Part shown: piece after piece, positions 1 through 11,209 of the stretch | Position numbering within the stretch: the stretch's first letter is position 1 | How the letters are laid out: every line of letters begins with the position of its first letter | NCBI GenBank assembly: GCA_026397955.1 | Contig: JAPLTV010000016.1 | Span: forward strand, 1-64,000 | Direction of reading: 5' to 3' | DNA length: 64,000 nucleotides | From: Verrucomicrobiota bacterium | Lineage (GTDB): Bacteria > Verrucomicrobiota > Verrucomicrobiia > Opitutales > UBA953 | Notes under the pieces: generated by a model | Told to the model about the DNA's origin: nothing | What the model saw: only the letters and a program-made list of their open reading frames with translations | The model's database searches: none | Program-made: the position numbers and the translations under genes

Positions 1-3
1 GCC

Positions 4-621
4 GTGCCGACGCACCTGAAGCTCAAGGCCTCGTTTACCCGCCTCGATAAGGACGGTAAGCAGGAAGTGTATGCCGAGCCCACGGTCATCACCGTCGATG
101 GCAAGCAGACGACCATCACCGTCGGTTCGGCCGAAGAAGGCGTGGTCTTTACGGTCACCCCTAGGCTCAATAAGGATGGCACTCTGACGCTGGAGACCAT
201 CTCGGAATACCGAAAGCCTCCGACTGCGGAGGCGTCGTCAGTCTCGGCGACACCCACCGCCCCGTCGCCTCGCGCCAAGAGCAAAATGCCTTTCTTCCAC
301 GGCGTGCTGACCAAGGACAAACTCTTTTCGATCGAGGACTCCACGGGCAAGCGCCAGTGGGTGCCGCTCGGGCGCCGTATCGACGGCTGGACGTTGAAGT
401 CCTACGACGAGAAGCGCGAAGCGCTTACTCTCTCCCGTCTTGGTCAGTCCGTTGAACTGGTGCTGCACAAGGCGGTCATCGTTGACGTACCCACTCCGCG
501 GGTTGTCGTCACCCTCACCGAGACTGTCACTACCAAGCCTGGCGTCAGTGAAACCTTTGGGCTTAACACCGCCCGGGGTGTGATCTCGCTCGAGGCCGAG
601 ATCCTGGACCTGTCGAAGTGA
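4..621 (+). CDS. Hypothetical protein, probably a fragment cut at the left window edge; part resembles secretin/GspC-like segments
   Basis: ORF begins at base 4 (GTG) with no upstream context; contains EPTVITVDGKQTTITVG...VFTVTPRLNKDGTLTLE and SIEDSTGKRQWVPLGRRIDGWTLKSYDEKREALTL. Confidence 0.5.
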   Translation: MPTHLKLKASFTRLDKDGKQEVYAEPTVITVDGKQTTITVGSAEEGVVFTVTPRLNKDGTLTLETISEYRKPPTAEASSVSATPTAPSPRAKSKMPFFHGVLTKDKLFSIEDSTGKRQWVPLGRRIDGWTLKSYDEKREALTLSRLGQSVELVLHKAVIVDVPTPRVVVTLTETVTTKPGVSETFGLNTARGVISLEAEILDLSK

Positions 622-625
622 CGGC

Positions 626-1270
626 TTAGGCCACGTCGAGGTGGCCGACTTTGACGAGGATGGTCGCGCCCTCCGGACCGGTGAACGGCCGGTGGTTGCT
701 CATATGCGGGCTGCGGATCCACGTGCCGGCGGGATAGCTGCCGTGCTCGTCGCGGAAGACGCCTTCGAGCACGAGGATTTCTTCGCCGCCGACGTGGGTG
801 TGCGGGTTGAAGCGCGTCTCGGGCGCCCAGCGGACCAGGGCGGTGTGCTTCGTCAGGCCTTGGTGTAATGAGGTGACCTTGAGTCCGGGGACCATGCCTT
901 GGCGCCAATCCAAGTCCGCGCCGCGGAGCGCATAGGAGTCCGTTTCCGGCTCGGAAGGCGTGCGTTCGTTCAGGTAGACCATGCTGGCTTCGGCGGCGGT
1001 GAACGTGGCGGATACGCCCGGGGCGAGGCGGGCGTACGAAGCAGGGCCAAGGTCTTCGCCGTTGAGTTTCATGAGGCCGCGGACGACGAGCACTTCGAGC
1101 AACTTGCTTCCGTCGTGCGACCAGGTCTCGCCGGCTTCGAACGAGCGAAGGGTGATGCGGCTAGGCACCGGGACTTCACGCTGCTCTAGCGCACGTTCCC
1201 CCGCTTGTCCCGCGTACAGGTCGGTCGCGTCTACGACGATGCGGAGGGAATGGTCAGAGTGGAGAGTCAT
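626..1270 (-). CDS. Cupin domain protein (ChrR-like double cupin)
   Basis: Cupin pattern FNPHTHVGGEEILVLEGVFRDEHGSYPAGTWIRSPHMSNHRPFTGPEGATILVK. Confidence 0.8.
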   Translation of the reverse strand: MTLHSDHSLRIVVDATDLYAGQAGERALEQREVPVPSRITLRSFEAGETWSHDGSKLLEVLVVRGLMKLNGEDLGPASYARLAPGVSATFTAAEASMVYLNERTPSEPETDSYALRGADLDWRQGMVPGLKVTSLHQGLTKHTALVRWAPETRFNPHTHVGGEEILVLEGVFRDEHGSYPAGTWIRSPHMSNHRPFTGPEGATILVKVGHLDVA

Positions 1271-1290
1271 GTCGAAATGGGAGGGTGGGT

Positions 1291-1803
1291 TCAGTCGGCC
1301 AGCGCTTTACGCCACTCGGCGATTTCGGTGGCAAGTCCATGGGTGTGCAGTCCGGCCTCGATCTCCGCGTGGGTGGGTTCGGTGACGATATGCTTAGGGT
1401 CGCTCTCGAGGTCCGGACGGACGTGACGCGTGACGGCCCAAGCGGCCCAGGCCCGCCACTTCTTGAGTTCAGCTCGCTCGCCACGCACGCGATCGGCTAG
1501 GTGCTGATAATGCACCCGCGCGTTGCCGGTGAACTCGTCGCTGGGCTGCCTTACCATCCAGCCGATGGCGCGGTAGGGCATGGTATACTCGTTTAAGACT
1601 TCGGATCCGGCCGGGACGTCGCAATAGAGCGCGCGGTCGACGGCCAGCAGCGCCCGGGCGGGTAGGTCGTCCAGCCAGAGCTGCTGGCCGTATTCCAAAC
1701 AGAGGCGATAAAGCTCAGGCCCTTGGTCGTCGCGCAGGGCGTTGAGGTCGCGCCAGGAGAGCGGGCGACCGCAGGACGGCAGGAAGGGGCAGGGCGAAGG
1801 CAC
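1291..1803 (-). CDS. Hypothetical protein
   Basis: Open frame just downstream of the MBL gene on the same strand; GTG start at 1803 inferred because the longer ORF overlaps the MBL gene. Confidence 0.55.
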   Translation of the reverse strand: MPSPCPFLPSCGRPLSWRDLNALRDDQGPELYRLCLEYGQQLWLDDLPARALLAVDRALYCDVPAGSEVLNEYTMPYRAIGWMVRQPSDEFTGNARVHYQHLADRVRGERAELKKWRAWAAWAVTRHVRPDLESDPKHIVTEPTHAEIEAGLHTHGLATEIAEWRKALAD

Positions 1804-1808
1804 GCGGC

Positions 1809-2459
1809 TCAGGGCTTGGCGTACGGATTGGTCTGCTTCTCGACGCCTACCGAGGTCTGGCCGCCGTGGCCCGGCAGGAGCACGACGTCGTCCGGTAGGG
1901 TATAGATCCGAGCACGGATCGAGGTCAGGAGCTGGTTCCAATCGCCGTTAGGCAGATCAGTACGGCCGACGGAGCCCTTGAAGATGGCGTCGCCTGTGAA
2001 GGCGATCTTCTGGTCGGCGGCGTAGAAGAGGATGCTGCCCGGGCAGTGGCCGGGCACGTGCCGGATCTCAAACTTGTAGCCGCAGGTCTCGACGACATCG
2101 CCGTCGTCGACCCAGCGGTCGACCTTCACCGAACGGAAGTCATCGTCGGAGAGCGACGGGATCATCGACTGGTAACGGTTACGGTAAGCCTCGATGTTCT
2201 CGATGAGCTGTTGGTCATCCTTGTGCGCGATGACCTTGGCGCCCGCGTCGGCGAAATAGCGGCCGTCGCACATATGGTCCCAGTGGCCGTGCGTGATAAG
2301 CAGGTGCGTGAGATTGAGGCCCTGTTTCTTGATCTCCTCGAGTAGCAGCGGGCCGGCGGCCTTGGGTGCGTCGATGACGCAGCAATCCTTGCCGTTCTCG
2401 GCGACGACAAGATAGGCGTTGGTTTCGAAAGGCCCGAGCGGGGCGGCGGCGATCTTCAT
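1809..2459 (-). CDS. MBL-fold metallo-hydrolase (glyoxalase II-like)
   Basis: Metallo-beta-lactamase motif THGHWDHMCD, downstream HVPGHCPGSILFY and FTGDAIFKGSVGRTD. Confidence 0.9.
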   Translation of the reverse strand: MKIAAAPLGPFETNAYLVVAENGKDCCVIDAPKAAGPLLLEEIKKQGLNLTHLLITHGHWDHMCDGRYFADAGAKVIAHKDDQQLIENIEAYRNRYQSMIPSLSDDDFRSVKVDRWVDDGDVVETCGYKFEIRHVPGHCPGSILFYAADQKIAFTGDAIFKGSVGRTDLPNGDWNQLLTSIRARIYTLPDDVVLLPGHGGQTSVGVEKQTNPYAKP

Positions 2460-2463
2460 GGAG

Positions 2464-2868
2464 TCAGGCGCCGAAGGCTTTGCTTAGGGCAGAGGCGATT
2501 TTTTCCGGCGGGCGCACGGCCTTGAATTCGCGGTTCACGAAGGCATGGATCGTGAAGCCTTCGACGAGCAGCTCGCCGTCGCGCTCGACCTGGTAGGTGA
2601 GTTTGAGTCGCGCCATGGGCTTTTCGGCCAGGGTCACCGTGATGCGGACGCGGTCGTCAAAGCGGGAAGGGCGGTGGTAGGTCAGGCCAGTCTCCAAGAC
2701 GGGCAGGAGGAAGCCTTCTTGCTCCAGCTGACGATAGGGGGTGCCGAGCTGGTCGAGCAGGGCGACGCGGGCCATCTCGAACCAGGGCAGGTAGTTGCCA
2801 TGATAGGTGACGCCCATCGCATCGGTCTCGGCAAAGCGGACGCGGGTCTCGACGGTGGCCTGAAGCAT
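2464..2868 (-). CDS. Acyl-CoA thioesterase, 4HBT/YbgC-like
   Basis: RVRFAETDAMGVTYHGNYLPWFEMARVALLDQLG hotdog-fold thioesterase signature. Confidence 0.9.
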   Translation of the reverse strand: MLQATVETRVRFAETDAMGVTYHGNYLPWFEMARVALLDQLGTPYRQLEQEGFLLPVLETGLTYHRPSRFDDRVRITVTLAEKPMARLKLTYQVERDGELLVEGFTIHAFVNREFKAVRPPEKIASALSKAFGA

Positions 2869-2965
2869 GAGGCTGTTTTGGCCACTGGCGGCGAATTTCC
2901 AACGCCAAACGACGCATCGGAGGCTTCTCCTTGCTCCCGCGGGCTTCCTTCGCTGATGTCAGGGC

Positions 2966-3610
2966 ATGGGTCAGCGCGAACGCTTCGTCATCTTCTTGGT
3001 TGGTGCCTTGCTGGGCATCGTCGTCCTGCTCGGCGGTAAGTCCTGCGGTAACGAGAAGAAGAATCAGCTCCGGATGGTCCGCTCGTCGCTGAGCATGGCT
3101 CCCATGATGTACGACTTCGCGGTCATGCAGAAGGGCTTCTACGGAAAATATGTCCTCTTCGAGCGGGTCGCCGAGAAACAGGGTGGGGTAAAGGTGCGCA
3201 CGCTCGTCACCGGCGGCACCCGTCGCTACTCGCCTGAAGGCAAGGAGCTGCCCGAGGAACACATCCTGATCAAGGAGTCCTACGCGCCAGGCGTCGCCCT
3301 AGCCGAGGCCGGTCCGGTGTCGTCCTATGAGTTCACCTATGCCGACCGTATCGTGATCAAGCTGAAGCCGGGCCATCAGGCTGCCGAGGTCACGCTGCAG
3401 TCCGGTGACGTCGCCGCCGCCTGGCCAGGCCATGAGGAATCCCTTATTCGTCTCGATGCCTGGAGGAAGCTGCCCGGCGGCGCCCCTTGGGGTAACCTCG
3501 AGGCTCTGGTGCGTGAATTGAACGGCCATCCCGCCGTGGCCGAAGCCCGCCTACCCCAAATCGACTGGCAGGCCGAAGCGGACCTGATTAGGGCTAATTC
3601 ACCCAAATGA
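2966..3610 (+). CDS. Hypothetical protein with N-terminal membrane/signal segment
   Basis: FVIFLVGALLGIVVLLGGKSC hydrophobic N-terminus; stop overlaps the next gene start. Confidence 0.65.
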   Translation: MGQRERFVIFLVGALLGIVVLLGGKSCGNEKKNQLRMVRSSLSMAPMMYDFAVMQKGFYGKYVLFERVAEKQGGVKVRTLVTGGTRRYSPEGKELPEEHILIKESYAPGVALAEAGPVSSYEFTYADRIVIKLKPGHQAAEVTLQSGDVAAAWPGHEESLIRLDAWRKLPGGAPWGNLEALVRELNGHPAVAEARLPQIDWQAEADLIRANSPK

Positions 3611-4527
3611 GCACGACGCTGCAGCGCGAGGGTGGTCTGACCGTGGCGCTCAGCTTGACGGTCAATGTCATCATGGCGGGTGCTAAGCTCAGCGTGGGCG
3701 CCGTCGCCCAGTCGCAGGCGCTCGTCGCCGATGGCATTCACTCGTTGGTCGATATCGCTGGCGACATCGCGGCGATCATCGGGCTGAAGTTTGCGCACCT
3801 GCCTAAGGACGACGATCATCCTTACGGTCACCACCGCTTCTCCACCTTGGCGACGATGCTCATCTCGTCGCTAGTGCTTCTCTTCTGCCTCGGGCTCGCC
3901 TGGCAGTCGCTGTCCGCCCTCGTTAGCCGTGCCGATGTCGCTCAACCTGGCCTCGCCGCCGCCTGGGTCGCTGGCGCCGCTTTACTCATCAAAGAAGGTT
4001 TCTACCAGTATGCGCGTCGTCAGGCCGAGCGCCTCGGCTCGCGCCTGCTGATGGCTAACGCCACCGACCATCGTGCCGACGCCATCGCCTCGCTCCTCGC
4101 GCTCGTCGCAGTCGTCATCGCTAACGTCCATCCCGAATGGAAGGCCCTCGATAAGGTCGTCGGTCTCGTGCTCGCCGGCTGGCTGGGTTCCGAAGGTATC
4201 AAACTCTTCAAGGGCGCCTGCGAAGACCTCCTCGATACCGCTCCGGCCGCGCACGTGCTGCACGACCTCAGTGAGCACATCTTGGCCGCTCCTGGAGCCA
4301 AGGGTTTCCATGCTTTCCGCGCCCGCCGCCTGGGCGACCGTTTCGAAGTCGATTTCCATCTACAGGTCGCCGAGGACGCCACGGTCGCGGACGGACATGC
4401 CATCGCCGGCCGGATCAAGGCGGACATCCTGCGCTCGCATCCCGAGGTGATCTCGGTGCTGGTGCATGTCGAGCCGGATGCCCCGGAGCATCGCAAGCAG
4501 GACGGCCACCACGGTTTCAACGCCTGA
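3607..4527 (+). CDS. Cation diffusion facilitator family transporter
   Basis: DGIHSLVDIAGD, DDDHPYGHHRF, HRADAIASL motifs with several TM segments. Confidence 0.92.
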   Translation: MSTTLQREGGLTVALSLTVNVIMAGAKLSVGAVAQSQALVADGIHSLVDIAGDIAAIIGLKFAHLPKDDDHPYGHHRFSTLATMLISSLVLLFCLGLAWQSLSALVSRADVAQPGLAAAWVAGAALLIKEGFYQYARRQAERLGSRLLMANATDHRADAIASLLALVAVVIANVHPEWKALDKVVGLVLAGWLGSEGIKLFKGACEDLLDTAPAAHVLHDLSEHILAAPGAKGFHAFRARRLGDRFEVDFHLQVAEDATVADGHAIAGRIKADILRSHPEVISVLVHVEPDAPEHRKQDGHHGFNA

Positions 4528-4569
4528 ACGCGGCTTGCGTTTCTTGGGCCGTGGCTTTTAGATGGGGCG

Positions 4570-5982
4570 ATGAGCCTGCCCCGTCTTTGCTTTGCGCTGC
4601 TGGTCACGGTCGTGTCCCTGACCGCCGCCCAACCGCCGAACGTCGTCTTCATCTTCGCCGACGACCAGCGCGCCGACACCATCGCGGCCCTGGGCAATCC
4701 GGTCATCAAGACCCCGAACCTCGATCGCCTCGTGAAGCGTGGGGTGGCCTTCACCCGCGCCTACATGCAAGGCGGCAACCAGGGCGCCACCTGCGTGCCT
4801 TCGCGCGCGATGCTGCTGTCCGGTCGATCGCTCGCGCAGATCGATGAGAAGCTGTTGAAATACCAGACCTGGCCCAACGCCTTCGGCGCGGCCGGTTATG
4901 CGACCTTCGCCACGGGCAAGTGGCATAACGGCCCGCCCTCGATCTCGAAGTCCTTCCAGCAGGCCAAGGCGCTCTTCGTCGGCGGCATGGCTAACCCTCT
5001 GAAGGCTCCGACCAGCGATATGCTGCCCACGGGCAAACTGACCGCGGCAAAGGTCTCCCCGAAGCACCTTTGCGAAGAGGCCACCGATGAGACCTTGGCG
5101 TTCCTGAAGTCGCAGGACGGCAAGAAGCCGTTCTTCTCCTATCTGGCCTTTGATGGCCCGCATGACCCGCACATCGTCCCGGAAGGGTTTCCAATCGATT
5201 ATGCACCGGCCTCGATCCCGCTGCCGCCTAATTTCCTACCCCAGCATCCGTTCGACAATGGCGAGATGGTCATCCGCGACGAGCAGCTGATGAAATGGCC
5301 GCGCCCCGCGGCCGACGTAAAGACGATGCTGGCTGAGTATTATCGTTACGTGAGCTTCCTAGACGTCCAGGTCGGTCGCGTGCTCGACGCGGTGGATGCG
5401 TCACCGTTTGCCGCCAATACCATCATCGTCTACGCCGCAGATTCCGGCGTGGCCCGCGGTTCGCACGGCCTCATCGGCAAGCAGAACCTCTATGAGCACT
5501 CGGTGCGCGTGCCGCTGATCATCGCCGGTCCGGGAATCGTCGCCGACAAGCGCAGCGAGGCGATGTGTTACCTCTTCGACGTCATGCCCACGCTGGGAAA
5601 ACTCTGCGGTATTCCTGCGCCGAAGGATTCCCAGGGTGCCGATTTCTCGGCCGTTCTCAAGGATCCGAGCCAGCCCGCCCGTCCGTTCCTGATGTTCGGT
5701 TACAAGTCATTCCAGAAGGCGCTCAATGACGGACGCTGGAAACTCATCCGCTACCCGCACGTTGACCGTACCCAGCTCTTCGACCTGCAGACCGACCCAT
5801 ACGAGACCAAGGATCTTGCCGCTCTTCCTGAGCACGCCGAGCGCATCAAGGAGATGCTCGCCAAGCTCGCCGCCGAGATGAAAGCCGACGGCGATAACGA
5901 CCTTCTCACCGCCGCGAAGATCCTGCCTGCTGAATGGAAAGCCCCGACCAAGCTGCCCAAGCCCGGCCAGAAAGGATTTTGA
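4570..5982 (+). CDS. Sulfatase family protein with signal peptide
   Basis: NVVFIFADDQRADT N-terminal metal site; CVPSRAML matches the Cys-type formylglycine CxPSR motif; GKWHNG. Confidence 0.93.
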   Translation: MSLPRLCFALLVTVVSLTAAQPPNVVFIFADDQRADTIAALGNPVIKTPNLDRLVKRGVAFTRAYMQGGNQGATCVPSRAMLLSGRSLAQIDEKLLKYQTWPNAFGAAGYATFATGKWHNGPPSISKSFQQAKALFVGGMANPLKAPTSDMLPTGKLTAAKVSPKHLCEEATDETLAFLKSQDGKKPFFSYLAFDGPHDPHIVPEGFPIDYAPASIPLPPNFLPQHPFDNGEMVIRDEQLMKWPRPAADVKTMLAEYYRYVSFLDVQVGRVLDAVDASPFAANTIIVYAADSGVARGSHGLIGKQNLYEHSVRVPLIIAGPGIVADKRSEAMCYLFDVMPTLGKLCGIPAPKDSQGADFSAVLKDPSQPARPFLMFGYKSFQKALNDGRWKLIRYPHVDRTQLFDLQTDPYETKDLAALPEHAERIKEMLAKLAAEMKADGDNDLLTAAKILPAEWKAPTKLPKPGQKGF

Positions 5983-6193
5983 GTGGAGGGCCGGAGGGCA
6001 CGAGGGCAGGAGATGCTGCCGTGACGTAAGAGCCTCGGTTTGGGTGGTCCACCTCGCTTGGCCTTCATGGGTCTTCGAACTCACAGAATACCTGCGCAGA
6101 CGGACGCGATGGGCATCACGTCCCACCCTTGGGCAGCATGTCTCCATGGCTGCTCCCAACCGCTAATCGCCAACCGCTAACCGCCTAAACCTA

Positions 6194-7312
6194 CTACGCG
6201 GGCATCAGGTAAGGCTTGCGACCGAACTTCTTAGCCAGCCATTCCTTGAGGTCCAGGAAGTCCTTGGGCGGCTCGACGGTGATCGTGAGCGGCTTGCCGG
6301 TCTGCGGGTGCGTCAGGGTAAGCTTGTGGGCGTGGAGCATCACGCGGGGCATCGGCCAGCCGGTGTAGCTCGGGACGTCGAACTTGCCGTAGGTACGGTC
6401 GCCCAGGATCGGGTGCGTGATGTGCGCGAGGTGGACGCGGATCTGGTGCGTGCGGCCGGTGTGCGGGAAGGCGCGGACGAGCGCGGCTTCGACGCCGTAT
6501 TTTTCTTCCACCCGCCAGTCGGTGATGGCTTCGCGGCCGTCTTCACGCACGGCCATGCGCACGCGGACGGTGCGGTGGCGGTCGATGTTCGCGTTGATGA
6601 CTCCGGAGAGGAGGCGCGGGGCCTTGTCGACGAGCGCGAGGTATTCCTTCTTGGCGGTGCGGGCGGCGAACTGCGCGACGAGCGCGTGGTAAGCCTTGTC
6701 CGTCTTCGCGAGCACGATGACGCCAGAGGTCTCGCGGTCGAGGCGATGGACGACGCCGGGGCGGGGCGCACCACCAGCCGGGGCGAGCTTGCCCTTGGTG
6801 TAATGCAGGAGGCCGTGGACGATAGAGACTTCGTCGGAACCCTGGACGGGGTGCGTGAGGAGACCGGCGGGCTTGTTGACGGCGATGAGGTGCGCGTCTT
6901 CGAAGAGGACCTCGATAGACATCTTGACCGGACGGGCGGTGGGTTCGCCAGGGGAGGGCAGGGCGACTTCGATGGCGTCGCCCGGGTTGAGTACCGTGCG
7001 GCAATCGGCCGTCTGGCCGTTGACCTTCACTAGGCCGAGGTCGAGGGCCTTCTGCACGCGCGAGCGGCTGACGCCTTCGAGGAGCATGGCGATGATCTTG
7101 TCGGCGCGGGCGGGTTCGAATTCGCTCGGGATGCGCGTCTTGACGATTTCATCGGGACGCAGCTCCTCGATCGGAGCCTTGGCGGGACGGGCCGCGTAGG
7201 GCACGTGCGGAGCAGGCTTGTTCTTACGCTTCAGCGCCTTGGCCGTGCGGGCCTGCGGTCGAGATCCGAGGCGCTTAGGCTGGGCCTTCTTGGGTTTCTT
7301 GGGTTGGGCCAT
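6194..7312 (-). CDS. RluA-family pseudouridine synthase with S4 domain
   Basis: RPGVVHRLDRETSGVIVLAKT catalytic motif, GRTHQIRVHLA, S4-like region VSRSRVQKALDLGLVKVNG. Confidence 0.93.
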   Translation of the reverse strand: MAQPKKPKKAQPKRLGSRPQARTAKALKRKNKPAPHVPYAARPAKAPIEELRPDEIVKTRIPSEFEPARADKIIAMLLEGVSRSRVQKALDLGLVKVNGQTADCRTVLNPGDAIEVALPSPGEPTARPVKMSIEVLFEDAHLIAVNKPAGLLTHPVQGSDEVSIVHGLLHYTKGKLAPAGGAPRPGVVHRLDRETSGVIVLAKTDKAYHALVAQFAARTAKKEYLALVDKAPRLLSGVINANIDRHRTVRVRMAVREDGREAITDWRVEEKYGVEAALVRAFPHTGRTHQIRVHLAHITHPILGDRTYGKFDVPSYTGWPMPRVMLHAHKLTLTHPQTGKPLTITVEPPKDFLDLKEWLAKKFGRKPYLMPA

Positions 7313-7313
7313 A

Positions 7314-8432
7314 TTATTTGGCCTTACCGAGGAGGTATGCGGGATTCAATTTTTGGAGGGGCTTGGGAAGGAAAAGGCCGTCTTTGCGGATCACCTGGCC
7401 ATCGAAACGGATCTCGCCGCCGCCGTATTCGGGGCGCTGGATGCAGACCATGTCCCAGTGGATGGACGAATGGTTGCCGTTGTCGGTGGTCTCGTAGCAC
7501 TTGCCGGGCGTGAAGTGGAAGGAGCCCGCGATTTTCTCGTCGAACAGGATATCCTGCATCGGGTTGAGGATGTGCGGATTGAAGGCGATCGCAAACTCGC
7601 CGATGAAGCGGGCGCCGCCGTCGGTATCGAGGATCTCGTTGAGGCGCTTGGTGTTGTTCGAAGTGGCCTCGACGATCTTGCCCTTGCGGAAGACGAGGCG
7701 GATGTTCTCGAACGAGACGCCTTGGTAGATGGTCGCACAGTTGTACTGCAGCACGCCGTTGACGGAATCCTTAATCGGTGCGGTGAAGACCTCGCCGTCG
7801 GGGATGTTGTATTCGCCGCCGCAGGGGATGGCGTTCATGCCCTTGATGTTGAACTTCAGGTCGGTGCCCTGGCCGACGATGTGGACCTCATCAGTCTTCA
7901 TCATCGCCTGCTTCAGGGCTTCCATGCCCGGGACCATGCGCGAGTAGTCGAGCGTGCAGACGCGGAAGTAGAAGTCGGCGAAGGCTTCGGTGCTCATCTT
8001 GGCCTGCTGGGCCATCGACGAGGTCGGCCAGCGGAGGACGACCCACTTGGTCTTGTTGACGCGGTGATCCAGCACGGGTCGCATGAGCTCTCCGTTGAGT
8101 TTGGCCTGAGTGGCCGGGATATCGCTGCCTTCGAAGATGTTATCGGAACCGCGCACGGCGATGTAGGCCTGCATCTTCTTCATGCGGGCAAGCTCGTGGT
8201 CGGCAGCCAGCTTGAACTGTTCCTTGGTGCCGCCCTTGACCATCTCGCGGCCGACTCGGGCCTTGTGGAGGTTCACCATCGGGGTGGCACCGCGTTCGCG
8301 GGCGGCCCGGATGAGGGCGATGACGAAGTCTTCCGGCACATCGTGGGCGTCAATGAGCACGCTCTCCCCCTTCTTGAGGCGGGTTGAGAAACCGCAGAGC
8401 ACGTCGGCGAGCTTTCCGTAGCGAGGATCCAT
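7314..8432 (-). CDS. Aminopeptidase, M29/AmpS-like
   Basis: [29 protein letters not shown] start (ORF track start at 8957 is too long); [11 protein letters not shown] and EFAIAFNP motifs. Confidence 0.88.
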   Translation of the reverse strand: MDPRYGKLADVLCGFSTRLKKGESVLIDAHDVPEDFVIALIRAARERGATPMVNLHKARVGREMVKGGTKEQFKLAADHELARMKKMQAYIAVRGSDNIFEGSDIPATQAKLNGELMRPVLDHRVNKTKWVVLRWPTSSMAQQAKMSTEAFADFYFRVCTLDYSRMVPGMEALKQAMMKTDEVHIVGQGTDLKFNIKGMNAIPCGGEYNIPDGEVFTAPIKDSVNGVLQYNCATIYQGVSFENIRLVFRKGKIVEATSNNTKRLNEILDTDGGARFIGEFAIAFNPHILNPMQDILFDEKIAGSFHFTPGKCYETTDNGNHSSIHWDMVCIQRPEYGGGEIRFDGQVIRKDGLFLPKPLQKLNPAYLLGKAK

Positions 8433-8519
8433 GATGCGGGTAAGTTGCGACCCCCTCGGCCCCTTTCCAAGCGTGAAAGGAGCGCTTGCGATGCCGCGGG
8501 CGCCACGCACGGTGTCCGC

Positions 8520-8894
8520 ATGTCTGATTCTTCGCCTCATGCGCGCGCCCTGGCCTTGGCGGATGAGGCGGCGTTTGACTTTGCGATGGGCGACGAAGCG
8601 GCGGCGTTGACGAAGCTGCAGGCAGCGGTGACCACCGATCCGGCCTGCTTCGAGGCGTGGCTGGCCAAGGCCGAAGTCCACTTCGCTGCTGGTCAGTATG
8701 ACGAAGCCCTGGCTGCCGGCGAACAGGCCCTCACGCTTCGCCCGAAGGACATCCACATCCACACCTCGATGTCCCGCATCTGGATGGAGCGCGGCGACAA
8801 GACCAAGGCCGAGCACCACGGTGCCCAGGCCCGCATCCTCGGCTGGGGCGATCAGTTGAAGGAGCCGGAAGGCAAGCAGCCGGGGGAACTCTGA
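8520..8894 (+). CDS. Small tetratricopeptide-repeat protein
   Basis: [36 protein letters not shown]...TPR-like helices. Confidence 0.75.
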   Translation: MSDSSPHARALALADEAAFDFAMGDEAAALTKLQAAVTTDPACFEAWLAKAEVHFAAGQYDEALAAGEQALTLRPKDIHIHTSMSRIWMERGDKTKAEHHGAQARILGWGDQLKEPEGKQPGEL

Positions 8895-8897
8895 ACG

Positions 8898-9000
8898 AGA
8901 GGGGTTGGGGCAGGGGTAGGGGTAGGGGTAGGGGTAGTTTGAGAGGCAGGAAAACAAGGTGTCGTGCCTGCCCCGCCCCCAACCCCTATCCCTACCCCTA
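8898..9000. repeat. G-rich and C-rich hexamer-periodic arms forming an imperfect inverted repeat
   Basis: GGGGTTGGGGCAGGGGTAGGGGTAGGGGTAGGGGTAG, then GGCAGG-loop-CCTGCC, then CCCCGCCCCCAACCCCTATCCCTACCCCTAG. Confidence 0.85.
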
Positions 9001-9038
9001 GCGTTTAACTTGTCCCACCCGTGAGACAGGCTGTCCCG

Positions 9039-9067
9039 AGCAAAACGGGGAACATTGACCCGTTTGC
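9039..9067. promoter_or_regulatory. Candidate operator dyad 1 upstream of groES
   Basis: GCAAAACGGG (9040-9049), 9 nt spacer, CCCGTTTGC (9059-9067). Confidence 0.45.
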
Positions 9068-9107
9068 GGGGTCGAGAGGGGGTAGTAGCCCAGAAAAACC
9101 CCTAAAT

Positions 9108-9132
9108 CGTTTGCTAAACCTCAGCAAAACGG
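9108..9132. promoter_or_regulatory. Candidate operator dyad 2 upstream of groES
   Basis: CGTTTGCT (9108-9115), 7 nt spacer, AGCAAAACG (from 9123); same half-sites as dyad 1 in inverted order. Confidence 0.45.
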
Positions 9133-9197
9133 CTTTGGCATCTGTTCTGCAAAGTCGCAGACGTCCCCAACGACCACCCTCTACCCAAATACCCACC

Positions 9198-9503
9198 ATG
9201 GCTAAAAACACCAAACCCAGCGTCAAGCCCCTCGGCGACCGCGTCCTCCTCCAGCGCATCGAAGAAGCTGAAGAAATCAAGGGCGGCATCATCATCCCTG
9301 ACTCCGCCAAGGAGAAGCCGCAGGAAGCCAAGGTTATTGCCCTCGGCACCGGCGCCCTCGACAAGGACGGCAAGAAGGTCGCCTTCAACGTTAAGGTCGG
9401 CGACAAGGTCCTCGTCGGCAAGTACGCCGGCACCGAAGTGAAGCTCGACGAAGTGATCTACCTCCTCCTCCGCGAAGAAGAGATCCTCGCCGTCATCGAA
9501 TAA
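9198..9503 (+). CDS. groES: Co-chaperonin GroES
   Basis: [41 protein letters not shown]...[24 protein letters not shown]; start at MAKNTKPS. Confidence 0.98.
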   Translation: MAKNTKPSVKPLGDRVLLQRIEEAEEIKGGIIIPDSAKEKPQEAKVIALGTGALDKDGKKVAFNVKVGDKVLVGKYAGTEVKLDEVIYLLLREEEILAVIE

Positions 9504-9533
9504 TCTCACCCCTAACTCTCAAACCATACCACT

Positions 9534-11159
<1,626 letters not shown>

Positions 11160-11181
11160 GGTCGCTGACAGTCGTTTGAAC

Positions 11182-11209
11182 AACGGCGCCCATTTGGGCG
11201 CCGTTTTTT
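11182..11209 (+). terminator. Rho-independent terminator after groEL
   Basis: AACGGCGCCC-ATTT-GGGCGCCGTT followed by T-run. Confidence 0.95.

Noticed and set aside
7218-8387. 389 aa plus-strand ORF opposite the M29 aminopeptidase gene
   Set aside because: Antisense shadow of a conserved gene; no recognisable motifs.
8898-9000. Telomere-like or CRISPR-like array
   Set aside because: Hexamers are contiguous without spacers and form opposing arms; not a CRISPR, and no sign of a replicon end.
9001-9197. CIRCE element upstream of groES
   Set aside because: Searched by eye for TTAGCACTC/GAGTGCTAA and found none; different dyads reported instead.
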